Assembly (NCBI RefSeq): GCF_000764305.2
Contig: NW_025943953.1
Coordinates: 58,763 to 122,762, forward strand
Length of the DNA: 64,000 bases
DNA from: Hyalella azteca
Lineage: Eukaryota > Arthropoda > Malacostraca > Amphipoda > Hyalellidae
Direction: 5' to 3'
The notes below the pieces were generated by a model. The model did no database searches, was not told where the DNA came from, and saw nothing but the letters and a program-made list of their open reading frames with translations. The position numbers were made by a program, and so were the translations under genes. Shown here piece after piece: positions 22,280 through 35,417 of this stretch. How positions within the stretch are numbered: the stretch's first letter is position 1; each line of letters starts with the position of its first letter.

Positions 22280-24040
22280 AGCAGACAAGGCGAATGTAAA
22301 ATTTTGACTCGACTATGTTTTTCGAACTCGGACTTTAGAAAAAAAAAATAATTTTTTATATTAATTAATAATTGCTAATAATTTATTACTACTTATTATA
22401 CTATTTATTAATTAATAATTACGAGGGTCTCAAACGGTTCTGTGGAAGTGAACAGACGCTTCATTTTATTTCAATTTCGCATCTATCATTGATATAAATT
22501 AAAGTTTTGAATCTTATTAAGTTTGAAAATATATCGCAAGATTGAGTGATGAATTGAATTTATTAATAGTGTTTTGTACCTTCTGTTGTGAATGAGCTTC
22601 TGGGTTCTCTAGCTTTAATGATAACGTAATTCCTTAATCAAGGATTCATATCGCAGAGTCAAGTAAACGGTATTTAAATTGGATCGCATGGAAGCTCTAA
22701 CTTAACTGGCCCAATTTGCATGCTTGAATGGCGCTACGCTTTAAACGATATATTATATCTGATCAGAACTAGACTTTAAAGAGTGGCATTTTAAATGAAA
22801 TGGCGACCGCATAGCGGAAGTTCAACGGAATGAGGTCGACTATCAATCATCGATAATCTCATTCAAACAAAACCGAGTTAGAACGGTTTCAGTAATACTT
22901 ATAAGAGAGAGTGGCATTAATTATTCTATGCTCTTAAATATGGAAATGTCAGAGGGTTCATCAATTCTATGGTTCCACTGTATATGTTGACGAGTAATTT
23001 CATCTCGAAGCCATACGGTTAGTAAAATTAAGCTCAGTCTCAAGATTACTGCGCTTTTTTGAAATTCAGGAAGTTTTTTCGTTTTCTTTCCGTGATAAAG
23101 AAGTTATGATTTGTAATGTAGGAAAACTATTTTCTTATATATGGAGATGATCGCAAACAAATCAAATTATCCAACCCACTCTTACATTATTCAAAACCTC
23201 TTCATCAACACGGACTTTCGTTGCAGTATCCCTACAAGTTTTAAGATCGTTTTCTAGCACCCAGTTTCTCTTGAGCTTCTTTCCCCGAATTAAAGTGGTT
23301 AACGGGCCAAAGATCGTAAAGGCAATATGTAATTTCCACGCACATGAACACTGCTTCCTCTATGATGGACATGTGAGTGTCATCGGATCATATGTTCAAG
23401 AGAGAGTATCTATGTTACGCATGACTGGCTGTCTACGCGACGACACTGCGCTACGTGCCAGCCGAACCTTCAATTTCTAATCGGAAGCAATGTAGAAAAG
23501 AAATCAACTCCCGAATGCAATGATAACTTAAAATTATTATCAACTAATCCTACAAGCGGATGGAGAACGTAGAAGTAAACAACGACTTCAATTGTGCGCA
23601 TAAGTACACTGTTTTCGAACCGAGACCTTAGCAATTGATGGTTCACGCACGGATTTCGTAGAGGATAGTTCACTTTCACGTTAATTACATCTATTTTGGC
23701 GTGTCGTGCTACATCCTGAAGAATGGCACCGCCATGAAGTCAGGTGAACCGGGACCGAATATCCCCAAGAACAATGCAGAGTTTAGGACAAACAACAGGT
23801 GTGCGGGCAAAGATCAAAGTTCCTCGAAAGCATCACTTGGAATGATGAGGCGTGACATCAGCAAAGAAAAAAGTTATGCGCAACGTTTGTCGTGACGACT
23901 TAAATGACTTAGGGCTTTAGGTCAATTACGGCTCGTTTGGAATTCACTTATTCGAGACAATACTTGGGACTTGCATTTGTTATAGCGCGAGTGCTTTCGC
24001 AAATGCTGCTATCAAAACTTAGCACACCCCAAAGTTTCTC
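22280..24040. other. Gene-free stretch
   Basis: Short ORFs (23271-23480, 23701-23895) are unrecognised and unsupported. The first 150 bp are extremely AT-rich (TTAATTAATAATT runs). Confidence 0.45.
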
Positions 24041-24042
24041 TT

Positions 24043-24217
24043 TTTATCGCATTTTCTCATTTATGGAAAAAATGCACTATGTATTGTGCTCGCCATGTCC
24101 GTCTGTCTGTCTGTCCGTCCGTCTGTCCGTCCGTCAGTGACCTCAAGTTTTCGTCGACGAGAAAAATTAATGCGCTCTCTGTCACTCACTGCAGTGAGTA
24201 CTGAGTTATATTTTTTC
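24043..24217 (+). repeat. GTCC-array hairpin repeat, copy 2
   Basis: CGCATTTTCTCATTTATGG, then a GTCC/GTCT run of about 40 bp, then TTTTCGTCGACGAGAAAAAT, ATGCGCTC and CACTCACTGCAGTGAGTACT. Same architecture as the copies at 0.75, 27.8 and 29.9 kb. Confidence 0.85.
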
Positions 24218-24219
24218 AT

Positions 24220-25770
24220 TATTCGTATTGTTGGTGTGCATTCGAGATTAGAAATATTGTGTATCAATTAGCAAAATAACGATGGAAACCTAATGAATTT
24301 TGTGAGATGTAACACTCGAGGGAGGTGTCGAGTCATGAAATACGATAAGAAAATAGTGCAAGTGAGCCACGCGCACACATCTAATATAATAGTGGAAGAG
24401 TAATAGCATTGTATAATATTTAAAACATTGTAAGGTATTTTAATGTACTTTATAAATTATATGTGATAAAACCATTTAGAGACGCTCAAATGACATGAAG
24501 AAAGTAAGAACTAATGAGTCGCAACGTCTCCACGATGTCACGCTGCACGATCATGGCGGCAGTTCATTTAGAAATTGCACGTTACAAGAAACTCGTGAGT
24601 GTTGGAATATGAGTAAAATTCACAGCAATAAGCGAATCTTGGCCGAGATCACGACCATTCATTCCTGAACGACCGAATGCTCCAGTGGCCACTTTCTTTG
24701 ACTTTCTATACTCCGAATATGGCTGGACTTCCTCCAACGGCCTTATCACGAAAGTTCAGTTTACGGCTTACAGGTGATGAAGTTCGTTTCTCCTTCAGGG
24801 AAGTCATTAACAATTTAAAAGCATAGAAAACGCCTGAGTGAATTATGCAAATCTTCGATGAAAATATTTTCATTACAGATATGGTGAATTTGCTTGGAAA
24901 TTTCTTTGATTTTCAATTCTTGATGAACTTGCAGTTTAAGCATACTAAAGATTTAAGTATTTATCATGGAGACAATATTTTAGATATAAACAAGCACTGC
25001 GAAAAGTGCTTGTGTGCATAAATATAATAAATATGTGTCCACATATTTATTGAAGAATTTTATTCATCTTCAGCTGTATGCTGAAACATTCATCTGATTT
25101 TCATATTGAATCAGAGTGCTTTATCATTAAGATTTAGAAGTATTTTAGATTAAATTTATTGGGCTATCATGGCGAAGATTGGATGAGAATACGATAGCAT
25201 TGTATAATAATTACTATCATATTAAACAATTGAGTTATTATTGCCACGTAAATTCAAATTGAACGAGAAAATACCGAAATAAAAGCAAGCATGACTTAAA
25301 ATATTACGATGAAATTATTTTGCGTGCCATATTATGTTGAATAGAAGCCTTCAATTCAAAGTTAATATTAATTGATTAATAAAAGTTCGGGCTATATGTT
25401 GTATTCATATTGTATTACCGTGAAACCTAACATACAAATACTATAATGATCTGATTTGCCCAATTCAGAGCTACACTATGAAAATACTTAATAAGAATTT
25501 TTCTCTGGTCGTAATCAAAACCTAAATTAAAGAAAAATTTCTACCAAATAATCTCAATATATCAGTTACCCCTTACATAATTGAACTACACTTGCACTTG
25601 AAAACGGAGCTGAAGACACAGCAGGTCACGGCAGGAAAGCCTGCCAAAAACCGGCTTCTTTCCTGGAAAGTTTGGATCGCGAACGACGCTGGGCGGTCAA
25701 TGGGAACGTGCGGCCAGGAGTGGCCTGGATTTCAGCCGCTCTAAGCCACTGACCGAAGCATCTACTGGTG
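24220..25770. other. Gene-free stretch
   Basis: AT-rich; nothing recognised. Confidence 0.45.
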
Positions 25771-25784
25771 TGCCAAACTGCAGG

Positions 25785-26065
25785 GTGTGAAACTGGATGT
25801 GTCCAACTGGACGTGAATGTGAAACTGGATGTGTCCAACTGGACGTGAATGTGAAACTGGATGTGTCCAACTGGATATGAATGTCTAACTGGATGTGAAT
25901 GTGATACTGGATGTGAATGTGAAACTGGATGTGAACGTGAAACTGAATGTGAATGTCTAACTGGATGTGAACGACATGTGAACGTTAATGTCAATTCGGA
26001 CTTAACTATCTAGTTGAATGTGTAATGTGAATGTCTAACTGGATGTGAATGTCTAACTGGATGAT
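25785..26065 (+). repeat. 18-bp (and 32-bp) imperfect minisatellite
   Basis: Units of the type GTGAAACTGGATGTGAAT, with a compound form GTGTCCAACTGGACGTGAAT at the left. The array is degenerate, with (A/T)CTGGATGTGAATGT as the constant core. The minus-strand 122-codon ORF (HPVSHSHPVS repeats) is a consequence of the period. Confidence 0.85.
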
Positions 26066-26069
26066 AAAG

Positions 26070-27830
26070 TTAAACCAGAAATGTATACCAAATAAAACCC
26101 GACATAAATTTCTGAAAAGAATTTCAGTCTCGCTATAATTTTCCCTGCTGAAAGCTTCCCGCTAGAGCACCTTGGTTGGCAAAACTGCAGTGCTTCAATT
26201 TTAAACTGGCTTGAATTTTGTCTATTGTAGCTACGTTGAATTATTCGTCGATTTCAGATTAAAAATTATGTAATAATTGTAAAATCATCTTTATGAATCG
26301 CTGACTCATCCATATAAATTGAAAAAAAAAATAAATTTCATCCTCTCAAAGTCTTCAACAGAATTTTTAAATAGGCTTCATAAAAGGCATCCAAGTCGAA
26401 GCTACCACAGAAGTATATTAAATTTGTCTTGCTTCTTGTTGAAACGAAGACTTATGGGGATATAACTGTCAGAAATGTGGGCCACGGTGAATATTTTATG
26501 ACTTTTGATAACAAATCGACTACACTCCGAGGGTGAAGATATGAATTAAAAAATGAAGAAACGAGAATAGGAAACTTTCTTTGAGCCGTTGAATGATTTT
26601 TTCTTCCGTTACAAATGATAATTCTTACGCCCGTAGGTGACTATTATTATGGAAAATGATCTTATTAATATTAAAACTTATTTTAACTGTAGACGTACTA
26701 AAGTCGAGTAAAAAATTGGAAAAAATTCCTAACTAAAGCACTCCTGAAGAATTTACTACTTGATAAAAATTTCTTTTAAATTTTGAGGGGATTTAATGAT
26801 TTCAACCCTAAATTTGCTGGATGGGCTAACGAAGGTTGGGAAGAAACCACTTTAACCTTTCGCGGACGCTTTCGAGCTATTTAACGTTAAAATATGTCTA
26901 GAGATCAAGCACGCTATAAAAAAGCCGTTCACAAACGAGTTATGGATACCCATATTTAATATAAGTTGTAAAAAATAAAGCTAAAATCTATTGTAACTCG
27001 TCAACAACTTTCGAGACTCTCGTCCGTGATAGGTATAGAATAATTTTAAATGTTTGACGACCCACTTCCTCTATGCTAAGTACAACGTACGTCATAAAAG
27101 GGCAGCTGGGGCCATATTGGTTATTATCATTAGAAAGCCTGAAATATGTATATTAGCTTCGCTGTTGGAGGCCTGTCTTCAACTAAGTCTTCTGCCAACC
27201 GTTGCCAACATTTTGGATGAATTTTTTTCTTATGAAAAATATGTTTGAAAATTGTTTGCACTTTTTACCGCGCCTTACACTAAATTTTGAAAATTAGGTC
27301 CAGGCCGGAAGTTTTAAGCAATAAATTGCATTATATATATTCAATATAAATTAATTGCCCGTTGTTAGTGCTGCGTGACTGTAAATTTGACAAAAATATT
27401 CGGCCACTTTCAACGTAAAAATTTAACCAATCATATAATTTATCTGCCAAACCTTCTCTTGGTGAACCATAAAATTATACGTTCTTATTTTCAACTTTTC
27501 TGTGATTAACTGCCTGGCTCCGAATGTCGTATTTATCTTTATATTTTCGTGGCAGGTGCGTATCTAACATACGAATGTTCCACCCATGTCGTGGCCGACA
27601 TTCTCGCGAATCCTTCCCTGGGAATTGATTACACGTGCCTTTCTCTTCCCAAATCTCAGGACCCGACACTCTAAAAGGAGTTTGGCAATTTACGGCCACA
27701 TTCACTAGACCTCCAGCGGTGTTTTGGGATGGAGAAACTTATGCGTTGCATAGGCTCGTGATAGAAGATTTGTGATTATGAGTGTAATGTTTGGAAGCCA
27801 GTAATTTCTCACAGTAAATATTATGATCAG
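26070..27830. other. Gene-free stretch
   Basis: The ORF on the minus strand at 27475-27705 has non-repetitive composition but no recognised family and no supporting splice sites. Otherwise featureless. Confidence 0.4.
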
Positions 27831-27833
27831 TGT

Positions 27834-27995
27834 TTTTAGCGCATTTTCTCATTTATGGAAAAAATTCACTATTGTGCTCGCCATGTCCGTCCGTCCGTCT
27901 GTCTGTCTGTCCGTCCGTGACTTCATGTTTTCGTCGACGAGAAAATGCGCTCCCTGTCACTCATTGCAGTGAGTACTGAGTTGTATATTTTTTTC
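27834..27995 (+). repeat. GTCC-array hairpin repeat, copy 3
   Basis: TTTTAGCGCATTTTCTCATT at the left, GTCC/GTCT run, CGACGAGAAAATGCGCTC, CACTCATTGCAGTGAGTACT (one mismatch in the palindrome) and a T-rich end. Confidence 0.85.
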
Positions 27996-27999
27996 TATT

Positions 28000-28500
28000 A
28001 GTCATGGCTGACCCGAGTGAATTTTGTGAGGAATTTCAACATTTCAATAAGAGCATTCCAATAACTGACTTCATATAATAAATATCCGATTACAGTTCAC
28101 TTCGATGTTCTCCTTGAATCCATGAAGCAAAATTTTTAAATAATATCAGTTTTATTAAAGGAGTGACTTTGACTCACAATTGGAGACAATTTCTCAAGGA
28201 AACTCCAACGCACAATCAGTAATGATCTCGCTGTACAAACTTGTCGCAAGCTGCTCTCAAATAATAATAATGAAGGCATTGCTATAAAATTTGTCAATAC
28301 ATTTTTGTATATTGTACATTATTTCTACTACATGTAAAATTTGTATGAAATCGTATTGGTTTGTATATCATAACTAAGTTTCTTGATTTATCGTAAGTTT
28401 CTGGAAATTGCTCACTATTAATAACTCTTTCAGCATAACTTTTCACTCGCTCACAAATATTTTAATCGCATAAGGTTCAATGTTATAAGGTTTTTGAAAA
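28000..28500. other. Gene-free stretch
   Basis: Nothing recognised. It is followed at about 28551-28600 by a few copies of a 15-bp unit (GCGCAGCAGACGACC). Confidence 0.4.
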
Positions 28501-28714
28501 TCCATCTCGTGTACAGAAACCACGTGACGACGACCTGATGTTAACGACCACGCAGCGAACGACAGCGCAGCAGACGACCGCGCAGCAGACGACCGCGTCA
28601 CGCCATCGTTGGTCTGACAGCTTAACGGGACCTCGCGAACGATGCACTCGCATTCGTTCTGCTTGCATGGTTCAGCTTAGCGATAGAGTCTCCTTTTCTA
28701 ACAGGCGTAGGGGT

Positions 28715-29058
28715 GACCGTGACAGTGACTCCTCCAACTGGCGTAGCTGACCGTGACAGTGACTCCTCCAACTGGCGTGGCTGACCATGACAGTGACTCC
28801 TCCAACTGGCGTGGCTGACCATGACAGTGACTCCTCCAACTGGCGTGGCTGACCATGACAGTGACTTCTCCAACTGGCGTAGCTGACCGTGACAGTGACT
28901 TCTCCAACTGGCGCGGCTGACCATGACAGTGACTTCTCCAACTGGCGCGGCTGACCATGACAGTGACTTCTCCAACTGGCGCGGCTGACCATGACAGTGA
29001 CTCCTCCAACTGGCGCCGACCAGTAATCTGACTTCAACTGGCGTGGCTGACCATGAGA
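28715..29058 (+). repeat. 34-bp minisatellite, nine full units plus degenerate end
   Basis: Unit GACCATGACAGTGACTCCTC plus CAACTGGCGTGGCT. Starts at 28715, 28749, 28783 and so on, with strict 34-bp spacing to 28987. Because 34 is not a multiple of 3, each minus-strand frame cycles through all three readings and all three stay open for over 100 codons with a 34-residue period. Confidence 0.95.
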
Positions 29059-29059
29059 A

Positions 29060-29850
29060 TGAATTACCTTTCTTCTTGCACGAACAAAACGAAAACAGTC
29101 CCTGACGGACCTCAGCTGAAACTAGACGGTGGTTACTCGCTCATTCCCACCACTCAGAAAATGAGATAACCAAAACGCTAGTGATGAAAGAAAAACGACC
29201 TTTTCCTCACTTGAATATAATGATAACTGACGCTTCTTGCGAAACTACACAATAGCCACTCACTTGTACAGGCTAAACACTGAACAATATGCATTTGTAT
29301 GTGTAAAAAACTAAACAATAACACACGTACAGGCGAAAACTGCATAATGTTCATAATAACTATTAAAAAACTGCACAATATTCACAATTACTAGAAAAAA
29401 ACTGAACAATAGGCACTCGTATAGGCAGAAACTGAATAACGTATCACTAAAAACTAAATTGCACTCATGTCATGCAGGTAAATTTGAGGGGTATACTGTA
29501 TATCGATGTGTATAGGAGATTAATTTTCAAAAATGGCTGAATGCGTTTTTTTGGCGAATCTCTACGATTTTTCCCCAGAATTGATAATTAGCTATATAAT
29601 GTTTAATATATAATATAATATACAATTAGCAGTTTTTCGTGATCACTTAAAGCACACTTCAATCTTAAGAAGACAACAACCGAAGAAAAGCTTATAACCA
29701 ACAGGGGCCTGCGTGATGCCATGAATGTATTATACCGCAGACGTGCTGTTCTAGAATACGTCTCGAAAAAAGTCAATATTTCTTACTTCTTATTTTTCTA
29801 CTAGTTTTTATTTCCACAATTCGTATCATTCTAAACTCGATCGACGCGTC
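29060..29850. other. Gene-free stretch
   Basis: Loose repetition of AAAACTGAACAATA-like words (29270-29460) but no regular array. No exon or RNA gene was seen. Confidence 0.4.
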
Positions 29851-29852
29851 AT

Positions 29853-30000
29853 TTTTTCTAGCGCATTTTCTCATTTATGGAAAAAAGGCGCCATTATGCT
29901 CGTCATGTCCGTCCGTCCGTCTGAGACTTCACGTTTTCGTCGATTTTGAGAAAATGCGCTCTCTGTCACTCACTGCAGTGAGTACTGAGTTATATTTTTT
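29853..30000 (+). repeat. GTCC-array hairpin repeat, copy 4
   Basis: CTAGCGCATTTTCTCATTTA at the left, a short GTCC run (three units), TTGAGAAAATGCGCTC, CACTCACTGCAGTGAGTACT and a T-rich end. It has the shortest tetranucleotide run of the four copies. Confidence 0.85.
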
Positions 30001-30165
30001 ATTCATTCACTACCATCAGTTTACACGTTCATGCTTGGGACTCACGGATTAATAAATTATTGTCCTCTACCTTTAACAATATTTTTAAATTCCTAATGAA
30101 GATTCGCAGATAAAAATTTTTAACATGCACACCCTCGACACGTGCTGAATAATATTTTATTTTCA

Positions 30166-30304
30166 AAATTATCTTATTCTAGTGAACTTATTGAAACTTA
30201 CTCCATTTTTACAGCATTTCTATATATTCTATATATAACGAAATTATCTTATTCTAGTAAACTTATTGAAACTTACTCCATTTTTACAGCATTTCTATAT
30301 ATAA
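30166..30304 (+). repeat. Two-copy tandem duplication, about 72 bp
   Basis: AAATTATCTTATTCTAGT...CAGCATTTCTATATAT is present twice in a row with one or two differences. It is AT-rich with no function visible. A short TTAATTCTACTCAGGTAA repetition follows at about 30380-30470. Confidence 0.8.
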
Positions 30305-30479
30305 GATTGCTCGATCGTTGGCAGTACATATAAAATTTTGCGATCAAGATTTAATTTTGACATCTCTCCCATGTTATAATTAATTCTACTCAGGTAATTA
30401 ATTATAATTAATAATTATAATTAATAATAATTAATTCTACTCAGGTAATATTAATTCTACTCAGGTAAGATATGGTTCC

Positions 30480-32020
30480 TGAATAACAAATTCATCCAGT
30501 GCTTTCTAGAGGCAGATACAACCTGTTTCTTACATTTAGGTCAACTAGTTGTATTCTAGAACGCTGCGCTGCTCTAAGCTTGCCTTTAGCAAACTTTAGT
30601 TTTGTCGATAGATTAGCAAATAATATAAAGAGCATCAATTATTTTGTTAATTAATAATTTGAGCATCAATAATTTCGTGTTGCACTCGTATAAATTATGA
30701 ACACTAAAAACATAATATTAATAGTATATAAATAGTGCATTATTAGAAATTGTAAGGAAATTGCGATGCCTGACTACGCATGGTTACGGTATTTGCTAAC
30801 AATAGTCGTCAACAGAATAATATTTCTCAACATTTTTATGATAATTATTATATGTAATATAATGTAATATTATGCGGTTTTTAATTATTTTTTGTTAAAG
30901 ATCAATGAAAGTGATACAAGGTAGCATCCTCGCCCTAATTTTATAAGTCTACCAACCTGTATTTAAAACAAAAAATTAAAAAATTCGACGGCTGATTAAA
31001 GTATCCATAAAAACCAGACGTTTCGTCCGGTTTAAATCCATAAAAAAACATAAGAGACTCGTCCACTGCAGAAACAGAAAGCGATACTTGGTTAAAAACT
31101 ACAACTTTCGAAGTTTCTGGTGTTATTTCATGTTAAAACTCAAGAAACAGTTATATATTTGTTACTAGGTGGGCTTCATTAATAGGTAGTAACTTGAACT
31201 GTGATTCAGGTTAATGCGATGCAATATATGTTAAAATTTATTCGTCGCCAGTCAAGAGAAAACTTAAGGCATTCGCCGTCTGCAAAGAACAATATCTTAC
31301 GCTGTTTTCCTAATATATAAATAGATTATGTGAGACACTGAATATTTTATCAACTCCTTTGTAATATTTCTTCCGTATTTTCAATATTAAAAAAGTGACA
31401 CAAAACATTCTGATAAGAAAAGCCGTGCATGCCGAAAAAGAGCATATGCAGCGAGCACCAAGGAGAGCGCCGAGCAAAAAAGCGATGCTACCGATATAAT
31501 TGAAGTATTTAGTCTGGACGATACAACCGATGATTAGGCGTAATTAAAGTAATTAGTCGAGCTCGACTCGTAACAAAGGGGGAAGAAGATACAGTACCGC
31601 AATAATGATCCATGTAGTTCGTTCTTGCTGAACATGGAATTTCTTTCCCATTAATTAAGCCACGCTCGGGCTCCATTTCATCACCAAATTACAGTTATTG
31701 CTTCTATATATGTTATAAACTCTATAATGCTTCTGATTTTCATAGAGTTTTCATTTATAAGGCTCCTTACATTTATTTACGTATATAAATGTTATTTAAA
31801 TGTGCATTTATATAGTTTAGATATTACATGAGGGTGGACACTAGAAATCATTGGTTAAGTTTCCAATTTTTGCTAATGCGAACGCAAATTTTGGTTCAAG
31901 TTGTGATACAAAGAATGCTGAATTTTGATGATATTCTGAACTAAGATTAGAAGATTTCGAATTTATCTAAAGTCAGCAGAGCTGTGTATTGACTAATCCC
32001 ATCATGTGATAATGTATAAT
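30480..32020. other. Gene-free stretch
   Basis: AT-rich; nothing recognised on either strand. Confidence 0.45.
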
Positions 32021-32021
32021 A

Positions 32022-32130
32022 CCAAATTAATAGATAATAGATAATAGCGGTTTCAGCGTTTATTAGGTCGTAGGCCTGTCGCCGATTCTTAACATCGCAG
32101 AACATTCACAGCATTTTGCGGTCTCGAACT
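32022..32130 (-). mobile_element. tRNA-derived SINE, 3' fragment
   Basis: CGGTTTCAGCGTTTA, GCCTGTCGCCGATTCTTAA and CGCAGAACATTCACAGCATT match the body of the fuller copy at 39.85-40.02 kb almost exactly. The tail here is TAGATAATAGATAATAG. It is cut at the n at 32131 before the B box. Confidence 0.75.
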
Positions 32131-32429
32131 NTCACGATTTATCTTGGTTGATTATGACCACTCATATATAGTATAATTAGTTTACCCTTCAAATGATCAT
32201 GAAGAGACGATTATCTTTGATCTGACTATGTAAATTAGAATCAAAGGAGTATCTTCATATAGAGTAAGTTTTGTTTAAATTTAAAATATCACGAGATGGT
32301 GATCATCTGTAATCTATTAGTGGGATTCTAGCACGACTGTCAAATTATCAAATTAATAATTTTGAACACGTCCAATTTTGTTCGATCGCATTCAGGCTGA
32401 AAAGAACACGACCGGACAGTTTCAAAAAA

Positions 32430-32507
32430 GTTTAATTTAGCTAGTAAAAAAATGGCATCATTTATAAAAATAAAAGTGGTCTAAGTTACCCCATTTTACG
32501 GTAATAG
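32430..32507 (-). mobile_element. Family A terminal fragment (inverted)
   Basis: Ends with GTCTAAGTTACCCCATTTTA, the reverse complement of the family A end. It pairs with the opposite-facing end at 32920-32995; both share CCATTTTTTTACTAG further in. The two ends face outward, so they are separate fragments or the flanks of a rearrangement. Confidence 0.65.
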
Positions 32508-32919
32508 TTAGAAAAAATGTTGAAGTTTACGCCACTATTTTTGGTTTTGCAATATTTTGTTTAGTTTAGCTGCCACTACATTTCTATGAAATTTGGGATG
32601 CGCGTCCTGATTTACTCCGCCCGTCCCTTATTACCCCATTTGATGGTAAGCAAGAATGGCATCACAAAGATCCACAAGCAGTTGGTAAATCACTCAATGT
32701 CAGACTAGTGGCAGCCTTCACAGTGAGCTCAGTGTACACCTTTGCGTAGTGGCGGGAATTGTAATGTGGTAGGCCTTTCAATCCATTTTGTTATGTAAAC
32801 ATGAGATTATTTTACCTGTCCAGAATTCCACACTGCCTGAGATTCCATTCACTTGTAGAATGGGAAAATCCTAATTTGAGCCTTTGAAGGTCTTTAAAAG
32901 ATGCAACAGATAGGGAATA

Positions 32920-33140
32920 CTGTAAAATGGGGTAACTTTGACCACTTTTTTTTTCAAAATGACGCCATTTTTTTACTAGATAAGTTAAACTTGAATTGAA
33001 ACATGCAAAATACAGGTCTATACTCTGGCTTCACTCACCATAAATTGCTGGTTCTTGCCTCTCATAGTTTTGATGTAATTTCAAAAAAAGTGATGGTCTT
33101 TGTTACCCCAGCTCTTGGGGTTTCTTTGAACAAATCATAA
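32920..33140 (+). mobile_element. Family A-related fragment
   Basis: Starts TACTGTAAAATGGGGTAACT. From about 32998 it contains a block (ATGCAAAATACAGGTCTATA, CAGCTCTTGGGGTTTCTTTG) found nearly identically at 44051-44184 inside the complete family A element. No ORF. Confidence 0.65.
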
Positions 33141-35400
33141 CAGCTGAAAACATTCATAAAGTTCTCAATATTAATAGTAGGAGTCAAGTAAACAATTGGT
33201 ATTCTGAAGCGATGTAAAACTAGCCTATAGAATTAAAAGTAATCGCAGCAAGAAGGTTCTAAAACAGTCATGATATATGAGCACTATAGATGTTCTAACA
33301 GGCAATATAGGCATCATAGAGTGAAACTTAAATTAATATCACTATATATTTCAAGGTCAAAGTTTATGCCATTATTTTGTCTACAAAAAATCTAATTTTT
33401 TGTTTTTGTCGGAATTTAATTTTATTGAAACGTCGTTGCGGAATTTTAATAATTGGGAGATTATTGAGGTCTCACAGCAAACATATTGGATGAAATATAA
33501 TATGAATTTTTTTATGAAGCCGGCGCACAATATAAAAAAGGCGATGCACTCGAATTTAGACACCACATAAGCACGTCAGAGAAAAAAATTCAATGAATTC
33601 AAAAATTCATTTCCGATGTTCAAGTTCTGAATACGAAGCAAGCCGCTCACAACTCGAGGTAAACGCAGACCAAAAAAAAATTTTTCTAAAAACTCGGCGT
33701 GGCTCTTCGAATTTTTTTGCAACTTATGAACTTGACGTTGAAGCCAGACGGCTTCAATCAACTGTACTGCATCGGACCGCTTTCAACTGTAACACGTTTC
33801 TTCACAACTCCGAGAAAGTGATTTTATCAAATAACTTTTAGAAATAAGTGAGTTTTTCTTCGTGAATTAAGATCTGCCCTTAGATAAAATTCAGCTCATT
33901 AAAAATAATTTTCTCTATTCTGTACCCGTTTCATAGAAATCCTCTCGTGTCACAGGCGAGCAATTTTCTCGAAAGAGAAATTTTGCTTCCCGCATTTTTT
34001 TAAATAAAAGTCTTTTCATAAACTACTTTTAATGTATTGTTCTTGGTTTTTTTCTACATACTTTTTACCAATTTAAGGTTTTAATTTTTAATTTCGTAAA
34101 AGCTAAAACTTTCCGTGACTCGAATTTATAACTCGCACTATCTCTTCTTATGATGCAATTAATTTTATTAGATCTTCTAACTCGTTGATCGTCAATCTCT
34201 TTAACTATATGTAACTTAATTAACTTAAACTCGCCTAATTATTTCGGAAACTAAAATCACTATTAAATAATTATATATCACTTCGTCAAAATGACTAAAA
34301 AATAATTATAAAAATATTCAGTGAGAATCATCAATTCTCAAGCACGAATAACATTCGTGTAATTTCCGAATAATACAAATTGAGTAAACGACCAAAATAC
34401 TTTCATGTTTAAACCGCCTGATAAACTCATCTCGCTCTCCCCACTATTGAAAGTAATAATTATTTTCGTTATCTGGTGCATATATATAAGTATATATATA
34501 TATATATTTATATATATGCCGTTATTACGGGTACTACTATATGAGCTTTGCAATATGGTAGTTAATACAAGGAGGTAACGCTATTATGTATGTCATAAAA
34601 GGCATGCATAACCGTCAATGTTTTCAATAAAATTAAATTGAATATACTTGGCGTTTTCTTCGATTTTAAACCCGTGGTGAACTTATGACTTAAGAAAACT
34701 AATGTATTTAGTATTTTTCTACAAGTATTTCTGTTTATGATGCGATGTTTGTATATTTCTTTGCACACTATTGCACGTTTCGTTTCAGTCACTTTAATTA
34801 TCGTACTCTATAACCCAGAAGAAACCGTACACAAATACCGCAGGTCTTTCTTCGGTTTCTATTTACACGAGGATTTTCCAACCACCTGTCGCTCACATGG
34901 TGGTTACCTACACATGCAAATGCTGCTTGAAGCCACCATACTTAACCTTCATTATCCTGCCAATGTTTTCCGGCTTTTACCTTGAAACATTTGATCTCTC
35001 CTTGCCATAATTACGGTAAAAATAAGTGCTTTCAATTTGGAGTAATTTCTGTTCTTTATAAAGAAGGTAACTTGATAAACGAAAAAATATAGCAAAAGGA
35101 ATCAAATTAAGACTTTTTTCTGTTTTTCATTGGAATAAATTTGTTACGAATTAATCTAATACAATTACCATTTCCTCAAAAGAAAGAAAGAGATATTTAT
35201 GTAAAAAATTCACAGCAGAGACAAACGCAATGGAATTTAAGCAGAGATCTAAATATAAATTCACATAACGCAAATATTCAAATGTCATTGCCCTCCTGGT
35301 TCACAATAGATTAGTCTGCCCCCATTGCTTTTCCATTGGTTAGCTATACCAATTATTATAGCTTATTATATTTAAACTTATTTATTTTAGATAGCGTATT
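33141..35400. other. Gene-free stretch
   Basis: ORFs at 33593-33841 and 34737-34985 have no recognised relatives. A TA microsatellite lies at about 34483-34516. No RNA gene was recognised. Confidence 0.4.
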
Positions 35401-35417
35401 ATATTTAAACTCTATTA

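Noticed and set aside
25626..25994. 122-codon minus-strand ORF rich in HPVSHS
   Set aside because: Covers the imperfect 18-bp minisatellite; open because of the repeat period.
27475..27705. 76-codon minus-strand ORF with non-repetitive composition
   Set aside because: No recognised domain, splice support or neighbour context; length is within chance expectation.
33593..33841. 82-codon plus-strand ORF
   Set aside because: No homology recognised and no promoter or splice evidence; AT-rich surroundings.
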